Positions 1 through 8,553 of a stretch of 64,000 nucleotides of DNA are shown piece by piece (the first letter of the stretch is position 1; each line of letters opens with the position of its first letter). The DNA is taken from contig NZ_LMDB01000001.1 of NCBI RefSeq assembly GCF_001425005.1, forward strand, positions 250,393-314,392. Reading direction: 5' to 3'. The position numbers were made by a program, and so were the translations under genes. This DNA is from Duganella sp. Root336D2 (GTDB lineage: Bacteria > Pseudomonadota > Gammaproteobacteria > Burkholderiales > Burkholderiaceae_D). The notes beneath the pieces were generated by a model. The model did no database searches. It had not been told where the DNA came from and saw only the letters and a list, made by a program, of their open reading frames with translations.

Positions 1-1425
1 GACTGGTTCCACTGGACCCGCATGGGCCAGCTCGATATCGATCCGGCGCAATTCCCCGCCCCGGCGGCCATGAACAAGGAGCTGCACGAGCTGGGCATGC
101 AGTCGATCGTCTCGGTCTGGCCGCGCTTTGAAACCTCGGGCCGCTATTTCAACGAGCTCGATGCCAAGGGCTACTTCCTGAAGGACAAGGACGGCAAGAC
201 CGTTGACGGCCTGCCGTTCCGCTCCGACCGCGTGGGCGCCCTGATCGATGCCACCAACCCGGCCGCGCGCCAATGGTTCTGGGAGCGCATGCGCGACAAT
301 ATCCTGTCGCAAGGCTTCGACTACCCATGGCTCGACGAAACCGAGCCGGACCTGGTACCGGACGGCTATTTCTATTCGATCGGCTCCGGCGACCGCTACC
401 ACAACCTGTTCCCGCTGCTGCATACCGAAGGCGTACACCAGGGCATGCGCGCCTGGAAGCCGAACAAGCGCGCCCTGATCCTGTCGCGCGCCGCCTACCT
501 CGGTTCCCAGCGCACCGGCGCCCTGTTCTGGTCTTCCGACATCAACCCGTCGTGGGAAGCGCTGGCGCGCCAGATCCCGACTGGCCTGAACATGACCGCT
601 TCCGGCATCGCCTACTGGGGCAACGATATCGGCGGCTGGCAATGGCTGCCGCAGTCGACCCGGGCCACCAGGCAGCCGCTGGTCGACCCGCGCGGCGGCG
701 AAGAGACCATCGGCCAGAACCACGACTATCCTGAACTGCTCACACGCTGGTTCCAGTACGGCACCTTCCTGCCCACACTGCGCCTGCATGGCGACCGCAA
801 GCATGCGGAAATCTGGGCCTTCGGCCAGCACGCCGAAAGCATCATGGCGCGCTACGACCGCCTGCGCTACCAGCTGATCCCTTACATCTACAGCCAGGCC
901 AAGGCGACCTGGGACAATGGCGCGCCTTTCATGCGCCCGCTGTGGATGGACTTCCCGCAGGACCCGAACGTCGCCAATATCGGTACCGAATACATGTTCG
1001 GCCCGGCCTTCCTGGTGGCGCCGGTGACCGAGCAGGGCCAGACCGAAAAGGATGTCTACCTGCCCGCGGGCAGCGACTGGTACAACTTCTGGACCAATGA
1101 AAAACTGGCTGGCGGCCGCTGGATCAAGGTCGCGGCACCGATCGAGCAGATCCCGGTCTTCGTGCGCGCCGGCTCCATCGTGCCGCTGGGCGCCGAGATC
1201 CAGTCGACCGCCACCAGGCAGGCAATTGCCGAGATCAAGGTCTATCCGGGCAGGGACGGCGAATTCACCCTGTATGACGACGATGGCGTCTCCTACGACT
1301 ACGAAAAAGGCAAGGCCACGCTGGCCAGGCTGAAATGGGACGACAGCGCCGGCCGCCTCACCGTCAGCGGCGACGCCGACTTGTCGCGCAAGGCGCCAGG
1401 CATCACCAGGGTGGCAGGAAAATGA
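1..1425 (+). CDS. GH31 glycoside hydrolase, alpha-xylosidase type (5' end outside window)
   Basis: The frame is open from base 1, so the start lies upstream; 474 C-terminal residues are visible. They cover most of a GH31 catalytic barrel and the C-terminal beta domains. The catalytic nucleophile is the Asp of WLDETEPD (codon at 334-336) and the acid/base the Asp of SSDINPSWEAL (538-540); both contexts are typical of GH31. A second GH31 is at 48678-51641. In this locus the likely role is removal of alpha-1,6-xylose from the non-reducing end of xyloglucan oligosaccharides, probably in the periplasm. Substrate is inferred from context; alpha-glucosidase activity cannot be excluded. The stop overlaps the start of the next gene by four bases (ATGA), so the two are translationally coupled. 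Confidence 0.88.
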   Translation, partial: DWFHWTRMGQLDIDPAQFPAPAAMNKELHELGMQSIVSVWPRFETSGRYFNELDAKGYFLKDKDGKTVDGLPFRSDRVGALIDATNPAARQWFWERMRDNILSQGFDYPWLDETEPDLVPDGYFYSIGSGDRYHNLFPLLHTEGVHQGMRAWKPNKRALILSRAAYLGSQRTGALFWSSDINPSWEALARQIPTGLNMTASGIAYWGNDIGGWQWLPQSTRATRQPLVDPRGGEETIGQNHDYPELLTRWFQYGTFLPTLRLHGDRKHAEIWAFGQHAESIMARYDRLRYQLIPYIYSQAKATWDNGAPFMRPLWMDFPQDPNVANIGTEYMFGPAFLVAPVTEQGQTEKDVYLPAGSDWYNFWTNEKLAGGRWIKVAAPIEQIPVFVRAGSIVPLGAEIQSTATRQAIAEIKVYPGRDGEFTLYDDDGVSYDYEKGKATLARLKWDDSAGRLTVSGDADLSRKAPGITRVAGK

Positions 1426-3068
1426 GGCGCGACAGCAAACCAGCCGATCCGGCGCGCCGCCGCGGCCTGCTCAAGCTGGCCCTGGCCGGGGCCGGGGCCG
1501 CGGCAGCCCCCTTGGCGCCGCTGGCCGGCGCCGCCGCCGCCGGCGTGCCGGCATGCCCGCCGGGCGCGCCGCGCCCGCCGCAGCCAGCCTACGGCATCGA
1601 GGGGCAACGCAAGGCCGACTCAGGCAATGGCATGTTCATGAATCCGATCGTGCCCGGCGACCATGCCGACCCCACCATCCTGAAGGACGGCGACGATTAC
1701 TACATGACGTTTTCGTCCTTCCTGTCCTACCCCGGCGCCGTCATCTGGCATTCGCGCGACCTGCTCAACTGGGCTCCCATCTGCGCCGCCCTGAGCCAGC
1801 CGATCGGCAGCGTATGGGCGATGGACCTGGTCAAGCACCAGGGGCGCTACTTCCTGTACATCCCGGCCGGCGACTCGATCCACGTCATCCATGCCGACAA
1901 TATCCGCGGCCCGTGGAGCGATCCGGTCGACCTCAAGCTGCAAGGCTGCATCGACCCCGGCCACGCGGTGGGCGAGGATGGCAAGCGCTACCTGTTCTTC
2001 AATGGCGTGCGCCGCGTCGCCCTGTCCGACGACGGCCTCTCGACAGCCGGAGCGCTGGAAAAAGTCTATGAGCCCTGGCGCTACCCGGAGGACTGGGTAG
2101 TCGAGATGTTCGCGCCGGAAGGCCCCAAGCTATTCCGGCGCGGCGAATGGTTCTACCTGGTGACTGCCGTCGGCGGCACTTCCGGCCCGCCCACCAGCCA
2201 TATGGTGACCGCGGCGCGCTCGCGGTCCATCCATGGCCCCTGGCAGGACTGCCCGGCCAACCCGATCGTACGCACCCGCAGCGCAGACGAACCGTGGTGG
2301 TCGCGCGGCCACGCCAGCGTCTTCGAAGGACCGGGCGGCGACTGGTGGATGATCTACCACGGCTATGAGAATGGCTTTCGCACACTGGGCCGCCAGGCCT
2401 TGCTGGAACCGGTCGAATGGACCAGCGACGGCTGGTTCCGCGCACGCGGCGGCACCCTGTCCAGGCCCCTGCGCAAACCCAGGGGCGGCCAGCTCTCGCC
2501 TGCCGGGCAGGCGCTGTCGGACGACTTTTCAAGCAACCGCTTCGGCGTTCAATGGAGCTTCTTCGCCCCCGGTGCCGATGAAATGCTGCGCGCCCGCTAC
2601 GACGGCAAGGGGCTGGTCATCAAGGGCAAGGGCAGCTCGCCCGCCGACTGTTCGCCGCTCACCTGCATCGTCGGCGACCGCGATTACGAAGTGTCGGTGG
2701 TTCTTGATATTTCAGAAGGGGCGCAGGGCGGCCTGCTGCTGTATTACAGCCAGCGCGCCTTCTGCGGCATCGGTTTCAGTCCGGCGCAGATGTTCACCTA
2801 CCAGTGCAGCGAAGAGCAAAGCTGGATGCGGCAAAACGTCGCCGCCGGCACCATCCACATCCGGCTCACCAACCGCAGCAACGTGGTGACTTACCATTAC
2901 TCGCGCGACGGCGCAGCGTGGGTCAAGCACCCGTGGCAGATGGAAGTCTCGGGATTCCACCACAACGTGTTCGGCGGATTCATGAGCCTGAAAGTCGGCC
3001 TCTACAGCGCCGGCAGCGGCGAAGTCCGGGCGCGGCAGTTTTCCTACCGCGGCCTGACGCCTGCCTAA
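1422..3068 (+). CDS. Secreted GH43 arabinofuranosidase/xylosidase with C-terminal beta-sandwich
   Basis: 548 residues from ATG 1422, chosen because it overlaps the upstream stop as ATGA and begins a twin-arginine signal (RRRGLLKLAL at residues 13-22). The five-bladed GH43 propeller follows: base Asp in the HADPT motif near residue 83, modulating Asp in IDPGHAV near 178, and the probable acid Glu in EMFAPEG near 233. A beta-sandwich of the GH43 C-terminal kind occupies about residues 365-548. GH43 enzymes remove alpha-L-arabinofuranose or beta-xylose from hemicellulose; arabinose decorates some xyloglucans, which fits this locus. Tat export suggests folding before secretion. Linkage specificity cannot be told from sequence alone. 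The 3' end overlaps the convergent epimerase-like gene by four bases. Confidence 0.85.
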   Translation: MRRDSKPADPARRRGLLKLALAGAGAAAAPLAPLAGAAAAGVPACPPGAPRPPQPAYGIEGQRKADSGNGMFMNPIVPGDHADPTILKDGDDYYMTFSSFLSYPGAVIWHSRDLLNWAPICAALSQPIGSVWAMDLVKHQGRYFLYIPAGDSIHVIHADNIRGPWSDPVDLKLQGCIDPGHAVGEDGKRYLFFNGVRRVALSDDGLSTAGALEKVYEPWRYPEDWVVEMFAPEGPKLFRRGEWFYLVTAVGGTSGPPTSHMVTAARSRSIHGPWQDCPANPIVRTRSADEPWWSRGHASVFEGPGGDWWMIYHGYENGFRTLGRQALLEPVEWTSDGWFRARGGTLSRPLRKPRGGQLSPAGQALSDDFSSNRFGVQWSFFAPGADEMLRARYDGKGLVIKGKGSSPADCSPLTCIVGDRDYEVSVVLDISEGAQGGLLLYYSQRAFCGIGFSPAQMFTYQCSEEQSWMRQNVAAGTIHIRLTNRSNVVTYHYSRDGAAWVKHPWQMEVSGFHHNVFGGFMSLKVGLYSAGSGEVRARQFSYRGLTPA

Positions 3069-3898
3069 GCGTCCAGCGACAGCCGGTAGACCGAGGTCTG
3101 CCGGTACACCTGGCCGGGCAGGACCATCATGTTCGGCCAGGCGGCGCTTGCCAGCTCCGGGCGCGAGCGCGCTTCAAGGGTAAAGCCGCCCAGCGGGCCG
3201 GCGCAAAACTGCATCGCCGCTTCAGTGGTATACACCTGCAGGCAGCGCCCCGACCCTGGATCGACGACACGGGCCACCTTGCGCAGCGGACCCTGGCCGC
3301 CGGCAAAATGGTCGCGCACGAAGAAACAGTGGTCGAAGCCGGCCCGTCCGACCAGCTGGCTATCGGGCCAGCGCAGGCGCGCACCAATCGGCGCCGGCTG
3401 GCGGAAGTCGAAGGCTGTGCCGGCCACGGCGGCCACTCCGGCCGGGGCGCCATTGGCATCCGCTTCGACGTAGTAGTCGGCGTCGATCTGCAGCATATGG
3501 TCGCCCACGTCGGCCATGCCGCCGTTCAGGTTGAAACAGGGATTGGATGCCGTTTCGAGCGGGGCCAGCGCCATGGCTACCACCTCATGCTCCACCGTCA
3601 GGCTGCCATCGTCGTCCAGGCGGAACCTGGTCATCTGGGCCAAGGCATCGCCATCCCCCATGCGCAACAGCTGGACGCCGCCATCGGCGTGGCGTCCTTG
3701 CCACAGTGCCATGCCGGCACTGCGGCCGGGCGCCTGCAGCACATCCGCCATCCGCCCGTAGCGGTCCGGCGCACGCCAGGCCCACAAAGCGGCGCCGCGT
3801 TCGCTGACCGTGACCACCATATCGTTGGCGTTCCTGAGTGTAAACAAGCGGTATTCGTCAGCCTCTGACGCTGCGCCGGAAAAATGTTTCGTCATCAT
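3065..3898 (-). CDS. Aldose 1-epimerase (GalM)-like protein with substituted catalytic histidine
   Basis: 277 residues from ATG 3898, preceded by AGGGAG; an in-frame upstream extension would run into the promoter module and was not used. The fold is recognisable from FNLNGG, GFDHCF, LQVYTTEAAMQF, LEARSRP and the C-terminal LPGQVYRQTSVY, all matching galactose mutarotases. In GalM the segment NHxYFNL carries a catalytic His; here it reads SNPCFNL, so that His is replaced by Asn, and no LHGG motif is visible. The C-terminal catalytic Glu region (LE) is kept. It may be a mutarotase with altered chemistry or a sugar-binding relative. It has its own locus-type promoter (3939-3999) and lies divergent from the symporter gene. 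Confidence 0.75.
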   Translation of the reverse strand: MMTKHFSGAASEADEYRLFTLRNANDMVVTVSERGAALWAWRAPDRYGRMADVLQAPGRSAGMALWQGRHADGGVQLLRMGDGDALAQMTRFRLDDDGSLTVEHEVVAMALAPLETASNPCFNLNGGMADVGDHMLQIDADYYVEADANGAPAGVAAVAGTAFDFRQPAPIGARLRWPDSQLVGRAGFDHCFFVRDHFAGGQGPLRKVARVVDPGSGRCLQVYTTEAAMQFCAGPLGGFTLEARSRPELASAAWPNMMVLPGQVYRQTSVYRLSLDA

Positions 3899-3938
3899 TG
3901 AAAAATCGGGCTCCCTGTGCACACTTCGGCACCATGCC

Positions 3939-3999
3939 ATTCTGCAATCCGGCGCATGGCGATTCAATTACTAAAATCACCAAGGCCCGGAACGATTCT
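3939..3999 (-). promoter_or_regulatory. Locus operator-promoter module 1 (drives the epimerase-like gene)
   Basis: Read leftward: half-element AGAATCGTTCCGGGCC, then TTGGTGATTTTAGTAATTG, whose last TTG begins the -35 (TTGAAT), 17-bp spacer, -10 CAGAAT at 3939-3944, about 40 bp before the ATG at 3898. One of nine copies of the same arrangement in this window. Confidence 0.75.
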
Positions 4000-4018
4000 G
4001 GCGAACTGTCGTTCCGGG
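3986..4018. repeat. Perfect 10-bp inverted repeat in the divergent operator
   Basis: CCCGGAACGA (3986-3995) and TCGTTCCGGG (4009-4018) are exact reverse complements separated by 13 bp. The left arm contains the CGTTCC half-element that recurs in the other modules, so this dyad probably marks an extra binding half-site. Confidence 0.7.
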
Positions 4019-4241
4019 TGGCCTGCAAGCGCCGGGATTGGGCAATAATGCCAGCGCAGCGGAGCGGAACCGCATGAGAATTCCGACCCATATGCAATCC
4101 GATATAGCTGCATGCAAAAGTGTTATTGGAAATGAGAGGCGGCTATCGCCTACGATTTCCGGATATCGATTCGAAAAAACGGGGGACGGCGCACAGTCCA
4201 CGCGCTCCCGCCCAGAGACAACCCCACTTTGTGAGCACCGC

Positions 4242-5918
4242 ATGAGTACCTTTTCAACCCTGGACTTGATTGTCTTCCTGATTTACTTCATCGCCGTGGC
4301 CGGTTACGGCATCTGGATCTACCGCCGCAAGCAAAGCAGTTCCGGCCAGGCTTCGCACGACTACTTCCTGGCCGAAGGCTCGCTCACCTGGTGGGCCATC
4401 GGTGCTTCGCTGATTGCCTCCAACATCTCCGCCGAACAGTTCATCGGCATGAGCGGCTCGGGCTACAAGATCGGCATGGCGATCGCCGTCTACGAACTGA
4501 TGGCGGCCGCCACGCTGGTCATCGTGGCCGTGTTCTTCATGCCGGTGTACCTGAAGAACCGCATCTATACCATGCCACAGTTCCTGGAACAGCGCTACGG
4601 CAAGGCGGTTGCCACCACCATGGCCCTGTTCTGGCTTGGCTTGTACGTGGTGGTCAACCTGACCTCCATCCTGTACCTGGGCGCGCTGGCGATCTCCAGC
4701 CTGTCAGGCATCGCCCTGCTGCCCTGCATGCTGTTCCTGGCCGTGTTCGCAGCCATCATCACCCTGGGCGGCATGAAGGTGATCGGCTATACCGACGTGG
4801 TGCAGGTGGCCTGCCTGGTGGTCGGCGGCCTGGTCACCACCTGGCTGGCGCTTGACCTGGTGGCTGGCCTGGCCGGCAAGCATGGCGCGATGCATGGCCT
4901 GTCCGAACTGTTCGGCGCGGCACGCGGCCACTTCGACATGGTGCTGAAACGCGAAGACCCGAACTACATGGACCTGCCGGGCCTGTCGGTACTGCTGGGC
5001 GGCATGTGGATTGTCAACCTGAACTACTGGGGCTGCAACCAGTACATCACCCAGCGCGCCCTGGGCGCCGACCTGCCGACGGCGCGCAAAGGCCTGCTGT
5101 TCGCCGCCTTCCTCAAGCTGCTGATGCCGGTCATCGTGGTACTGCCGGGCATTGCCGCCTACGCCCTGGATAAATCCGGCGCACTGGGCGATGCCATGCG
5201 CCAGGGCGGCGAGCTGAATCCCGACCGCGCCTACCCGGTCCTGCTCAACCTGCTGCCATCGGGCCTGAAGGGCGTAGCCTTCGCCGCCCTGACCGCTGCC
5301 GTGGTGGCCTCGCTGGCCGGCAAGGCGAATAGCATTGCCACCATCTTCACCCTCGACATCTACAACAAGAACTTCAACAAACAGGCCACCGAGCAGCGCA
5401 TGGTGTGGATTGGCCGTGTCAGCGTGGTGGTGTCGATGGCGCTGGCCGTGCTGATCGCGCCAATGCTGGGCATCGACAAGAAAGGCGGCTTCCAGTACAT
5501 CCAGGAATACACCGGCTTTGTCTCGCCTGGCATCCTGGCCATGTTCCTGATGGGCTTCTTCTGGAAAAAGACCACGCAGGGCGCAGCCATGTTCGCCACG
5601 GTCGGCGGCCTGGCCGGCTCCATCCTGCTGAAGTTCCTGCCGACCATGATGGACCTGTCCTTCCTGCTGCCGATCGGTTTCGCCAAAGTCACCGAGGCCG
5701 GCGTTGCCGAGATTCCTTTCCTGGACCGCATGTTCATCGTGTTCTGGTTCGTGATCGCCGGCATGGTCCTGCTCAGCAAGCTGGCCGAAGCCAGGCGCGA
5801 CGGCGTCATCAAGCACCTGCACGTCGACAGCTCGATGTTCCGGGTTGACGGCGCCTTTACCGTCGGCTCGGCCATCATCGGCGTGGCGCTGGCTGCGATT
5901 TACGGTTCGCTCTGGTAA
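4242..5918 (+). CDS. SSS-family sodium/sugar symporter
   Basis: 558 residues from ATG 4242; upstream codons in frame are not protein-like. The protein is almost wholly hydrophobic helices, beginning with a helix at about residues 6-26 (LDLIVFLIYFIAVAGYGIW), and carries the solute:sodium symporter signatures near DYFLAEGSLTWWAIGASLIASNIS and GKANSIATIFTLD. It resembles bacterial glucose/galactose cotransporters (vSGLT group). It should import a monosaccharide released from xyloglucan (glucose, galactose or xylose) across the inner membrane using the sodium gradient. It stands alone as a transcription unit ended by a terminator at 5943-5965, and is divergent from the mutarotase-like gene. The exact sugar is unknown. 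No strong ribosome binding site is visible. Confidence 0.85.
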   Translation: MSTFSTLDLIVFLIYFIAVAGYGIWIYRRKQSSSGQASHDYFLAEGSLTWWAIGASLIASNISAEQFIGMSGSGYKIGMAIAVYELMAAATLVIVAVFFMPVYLKNRIYTMPQFLEQRYGKAVATTMALFWLGLYVVVNLTSILYLGALAISSLSGIALLPCMLFLAVFAAIITLGGMKVIGYTDVVQVACLVVGGLVTTWLALDLVAGLAGKHGAMHGLSELFGAARGHFDMVLKREDPNYMDLPGLSVLLGGMWIVNLNYWGCNQYITQRALGADLPTARKGLLFAAFLKLLMPVIVVLPGIAAYALDKSGALGDAMRQGGELNPDRAYPVLLNLLPSGLKGVAFAALTAAVVASLAGKANSIATIFTLDIYNKNFNKQATEQRMVWIGRVSVVVSMALAVLIAPMLGIDKKGGFQYIQEYTGFVSPGILAMFLMGFFWKKTTQGAAMFATVGGLAGSILLKFLPTMMDLSFLLPIGFAKVTEAGVAEIPFLDRMFIVFWFVIAGMVLLSKLAEARRDGVIKHLHVDSSMFRVDGAFTVGSAIIGVALAAIYGSLW

Positions 5919-5942
5919 CCGCAAGCCGAACTGCAGCTGCAT

Positions 5943-5965
5943 AAAAGGGCCGCAAGGCCCTTTTT
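5943..5965 (+). terminator. Rho-independent terminator after the symporter
   Basis: AAAAGGGCC, loop GCAA, GGCCCTTTT followed by another T. This is a 9-bp stem with a four-base loop and a T-run, 24 bases after the stop codon. Confidence 0.9.
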
Positions 5966-5985
5966 CATTGTGCCGGCCATTACGC

Positions 5986-6046
5986 AATTTCATTCACCAG
6001 TTTGGCGTTCTTGAGAATTGCCAGCGCACCTACCGGCTTGCACAAT
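5986..6046 (+). promoter_or_regulatory. Locus operator-promoter module 2 (drives GH74-1)
   Basis: AATTTCATTCACCAGT, then TTGGCGTTCTTGAGAATTG (6002-6020), -35 TTGCCA at 6018-6023, 17-bp spacer, -10 CACAAT at 6041-6046, 44 bp before the ATG at 6091. This is the rightward counterpart of the leftward copies. Confidence 0.8.
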
Positions 6047-6090
6047 GCATGGCGCGTTAGCGGCAATTTTCACTCTTTGGAAGGGATAGC

Positions 6091-8493
6091 ATGAATAACT
6101 ACAAAATGCGGGCGATCGTCCTTGCGATCGCAGCCAGCCTCGCCGCGGGCTGTGGCGGCGGCTCCGACGGCACAGGCAGCGGGACCACCCCAGGCAACAC
6201 CAGCGCACCAGCCCCAGGCAGCGCCGGCAGCACGCCGGCCCCGGGCGGCAGCAGCGCACCGGATCCTGCCGGCAGCACCCCGGATCCGGCCGGCAGCGCC
6301 ACGCCCACCACCAAAGCAACCACCTGGAACAGCGTGAAATGGGGCGGCGGCGGCTACGTCAGCGGCCTGGTATTCCATCCGAGCACCGCCAACCTGCTGT
6401 ACGCGCGCACCGACATCGGCGGCGCCTACCGCTGGAACCAGGCGACGTCCTCGTGGACGCCGATCACCGACGGCCTGGGCTTCGGCGCAGCCGAGAGCAA
6501 ATACCACGGCATCGAAAGCATCGCGGTCGATCCGAATAACGACCAGCTGGTCTACATGGCGACCGGCATGTACACTTTCGAGGGCAACGGCCGCCTGTAC
6601 ATCTCCAGCGACCGCGGCGACCATTGGACCCACGTCGACCTGCCCTTCCCGCTGGGCGGCAACAACTCCGGCCGCGCCATCGGCGAACGCCTGATGGTCG
6701 ACCCGAACAAGCCTTCTACCCTGTTCTTCGGCTCGCGCACGGCCGGCCTGTGGAAGAGCACCGACTCCGGCAAGACCTGGTCCCAGGTCACGGCACTGTC
6801 TTCGCTCAAGATGACCCAGGACCAGGTCAATGCCGTCGGCGGCAGCGCCATGGGCGTCGAGCTGGTGGTATACGACACCGGCACCAAGGGCAGCGGCACG
6901 GCCACCCAGACCATCTACACGGCCGTGGCCCCGGACTATGCCGGCGCAGCCGGACTGGGCTCGAGCATGTACAAATCCACCGATGGCGGCACAAGCTGGA
7001 GCCCGGTCGCGACCCCGGTATCGGGCTACCACATCCCGCACATGGTGCGGGCCGCAGACGGCATGTTCTATGTCGTGTTCACCAAGGATGCCGGGCCCGG
7101 CGCCGGCGGTCCCGGCCGCCTCTACAAATTCGACGGCAGCAGCTGGACCTTGCTCAAGAGCGTAGACCCGGCGGGCGGCACCAACTTCGGCCTGGGCGGC
7201 GTCTCGGTCCACGGCAGCGGCGCCACCACCCGCATCGCACTGGGCGTGACCAACTCCTGGGGCAACTGGAACGGCCAGCAGATCGTACAACTGTCCGACA
7301 ATGCCGGCGCGACCTGGCGCGAAGTCGAAGCCGCGATGCCGGGCGAAAGCGCCTCGGGCTGGGTCGACGACGTCGAAATCGATCCGTCCAACCGCGACCA
7401 CATCCTGCACGTGCACGGCGGCGGCATCATCGAGACCCGCAATGCTTCCTCGGCGACGCCGACCTGGCTTGGCGCCATCACCAATATCGAGGAAACCGCG
7501 ACCCAGGCCATCGTCACGCCGCCGGCCGCTGCGCCATACAAGTTCATCAACAGTGCCGGCGACATCGGCACCTGGCTCCAGACCGACGTCGCCAGCAAGC
7601 CGACCTTGGCCCCCAACGCCAACTGGAGCAACGGCAACACCGCCGACATGGCGTGGGCCGACCCGCTGTATATCGCCGGTGCCGGCGTGGCCAACTGGTC
7701 CGGCGCAGGCGGCTTCGGCTTCTGGTCCGGCGACGGCGGCAAGACCTGGGCCGATTTCGCCACCCTGCCCGCCGGAGCCCAGGCCAACATTGGCTCCGCG
7801 GCCAGCCTGGTAGTCCCGTCGCGCAACAACATCGTCTGGGCGCCTGCCAACTCGGTGCCGTCCTACAGCACCAATAGCGGCGCGAGCTGGACTGCGACCA
7901 ACCTGCCGGCGCTTCCTGTGGTCGGACAGAACTGGGATCGCGGCTATCACCTGGCGGCGGACCGCAAAAATCCGAACAAGGTGTATGCCTATGATTCGGG
8001 CGGGGCAACGTGGGGCACCCCAGGCAAGTTCTATGTCTCGACCGATGGCGGCCACAGTTTCAGCCTGAGCCAGGGCTCGGTGACGGCCAGCCTCGCGCCA
8101 AGCGCCTTCTGGACCACCTCGATGGCAGTCAACCCCAACGCCGAAGGCGACCTCTGGCTGGCCGACGGCAATACCGTCTACCACTCGGTCGATTCGGGCG
8201 CGAACTGGACCAAGCTGAATACCTTCGCGGCGGGTGCCGGCACGCAGGGCGCGAGCCTGATCGCGCTGGGCAAGGCGGCCAGCGGCGCCAAGTACTCGGC
8301 CGCGATCTATGTGGTGGGGACGATCAACGGCGTTTGGGGCGTGCACCGCTCGGACGACGCGGGCGTGAGCTGGACCCGCTTCAACGACGATGCCCACCAG
8401 TTTGGCGGCATTGGCGTGATGGCGGCCGACCACAACACCTACGGCCGGATCTACGTGTCAGGCACCGGCCGCGGCCTGCTCTACTCCAACTGA
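6091..8493 (+). CDS. GH74 endo-xyloglucanase, lipoprotein (GH74-1)
   Basis: 800 residues; start ATG 6091 follows GGAAGGGATAGC. A lipoprotein signal ends in the lipobox LAAGC, then a Pro/Gly/Ser-rich linker of about 55 residues holds the enzyme away from the membrane. The rest is the double seven-bladed propeller of GH74 with repeated Asp-box strands (STDSGKTWSQV, STDGGTSWSPV). The two catalytic Asp are those of TDIGGAYRW (residue 108) and SAGDIGTW (residue 491). GH74 enzymes cleave the glucan backbone of xyloglucan endo-wise. As a lipidated protein it may sit on the cell surface and feed the TonB receptor. It has module 2 as promoter and ends at a bidirectional hairpin. It is a close paralogue of GH74-3 (58201-60558) and more distant from GH74-2. 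Confidence 0.93.
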   Translation: MNNYKMRAIVLAIAASLAAGCGGGSDGTGSGTTPGNTSAPAPGSAGSTPAPGGSSAPDPAGSTPDPAGSATPTTKATTWNSVKWGGGGYVSGLVFHPSTANLLYARTDIGGAYRWNQATSSWTPITDGLGFGAAESKYHGIESIAVDPNNDQLVYMATGMYTFEGNGRLYISSDRGDHWTHVDLPFPLGGNNSGRAIGERLMVDPNKPSTLFFGSRTAGLWKSTDSGKTWSQVTALSSLKMTQDQVNAVGGSAMGVELVVYDTGTKGSGTATQTIYTAVAPDYAGAAGLGSSMYKSTDGGTSWSPVATPVSGYHIPHMVRAADGMFYVVFTKDAGPGAGGPGRLYKFDGSSWTLLKSVDPAGGTNFGLGGVSVHGSGATTRIALGVTNSWGNWNGQQIVQLSDNAGATWREVEAAMPGESASGWVDDVEIDPSNRDHILHVHGGGIIETRNASSATPTWLGAITNIEETATQAIVTPPAAAPYKFINSAGDIGTWLQTDVASKPTLAPNANWSNGNTADMAWADPLYIAGAGVANWSGAGGFGFWSGDGGKTWADFATLPAGAQANIGSAASLVVPSRNNIVWAPANSVPSYSTNSGASWTATNLPALPVVGQNWDRGYHLAADRKNPNKVYAYDSGGATWGTPGKFYVSTDGGHSFSLSQGSVTASLAPSAFWTTSMAVNPNAEGDLWLADGNTVYHSVDSGANWTKLNTFAAGAGTQGASLIALGKAASGAKYSAAIYVVGTINGVWGVHRSDDAGVSWTRFNDDAHQFGGIGVMAADHNTYGRIYVSGTGRGLLYSN

Positions 8494-8516
8494 GGACAGC
8501 CGATCACAAACAGACC

Positions 8517-8534
8517 GCCCGCCGCATGGCGGGC
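8517..8534. terminator. Bidirectional hairpin between convergent GH74-1 and GH3-1
   Basis: GCCCGCC, loop GCAT, GGCGGGC: a perfect 7-bp stem between two convergent stop codons. There is no T-run, so termination is likely rather than certain. Confidence 0.65.
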
Positions 8535-8553
8535 GCTGCACTGTGAACAAAGC

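Larger units (their letters stand above)
3899..4241. other. Divergent intergenic region between epimerase-like and symporter genes
   Basis: 343 bases with no gene. The left part holds the leftward promoter module (3939-3999). A perfect 10-bp inverted repeat (CCCGGAACGA at 3986-3995, TCGTTCCGGG at 4009-4018, 13-bp spacer) overlaps the outer half of the operator, so a dimeric regulator could sit here and serve both directions. In 4019-4241 I found no second copy of the full module and no convincing sigma70 promoter for the rightward gene. Confidence 0.55.
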
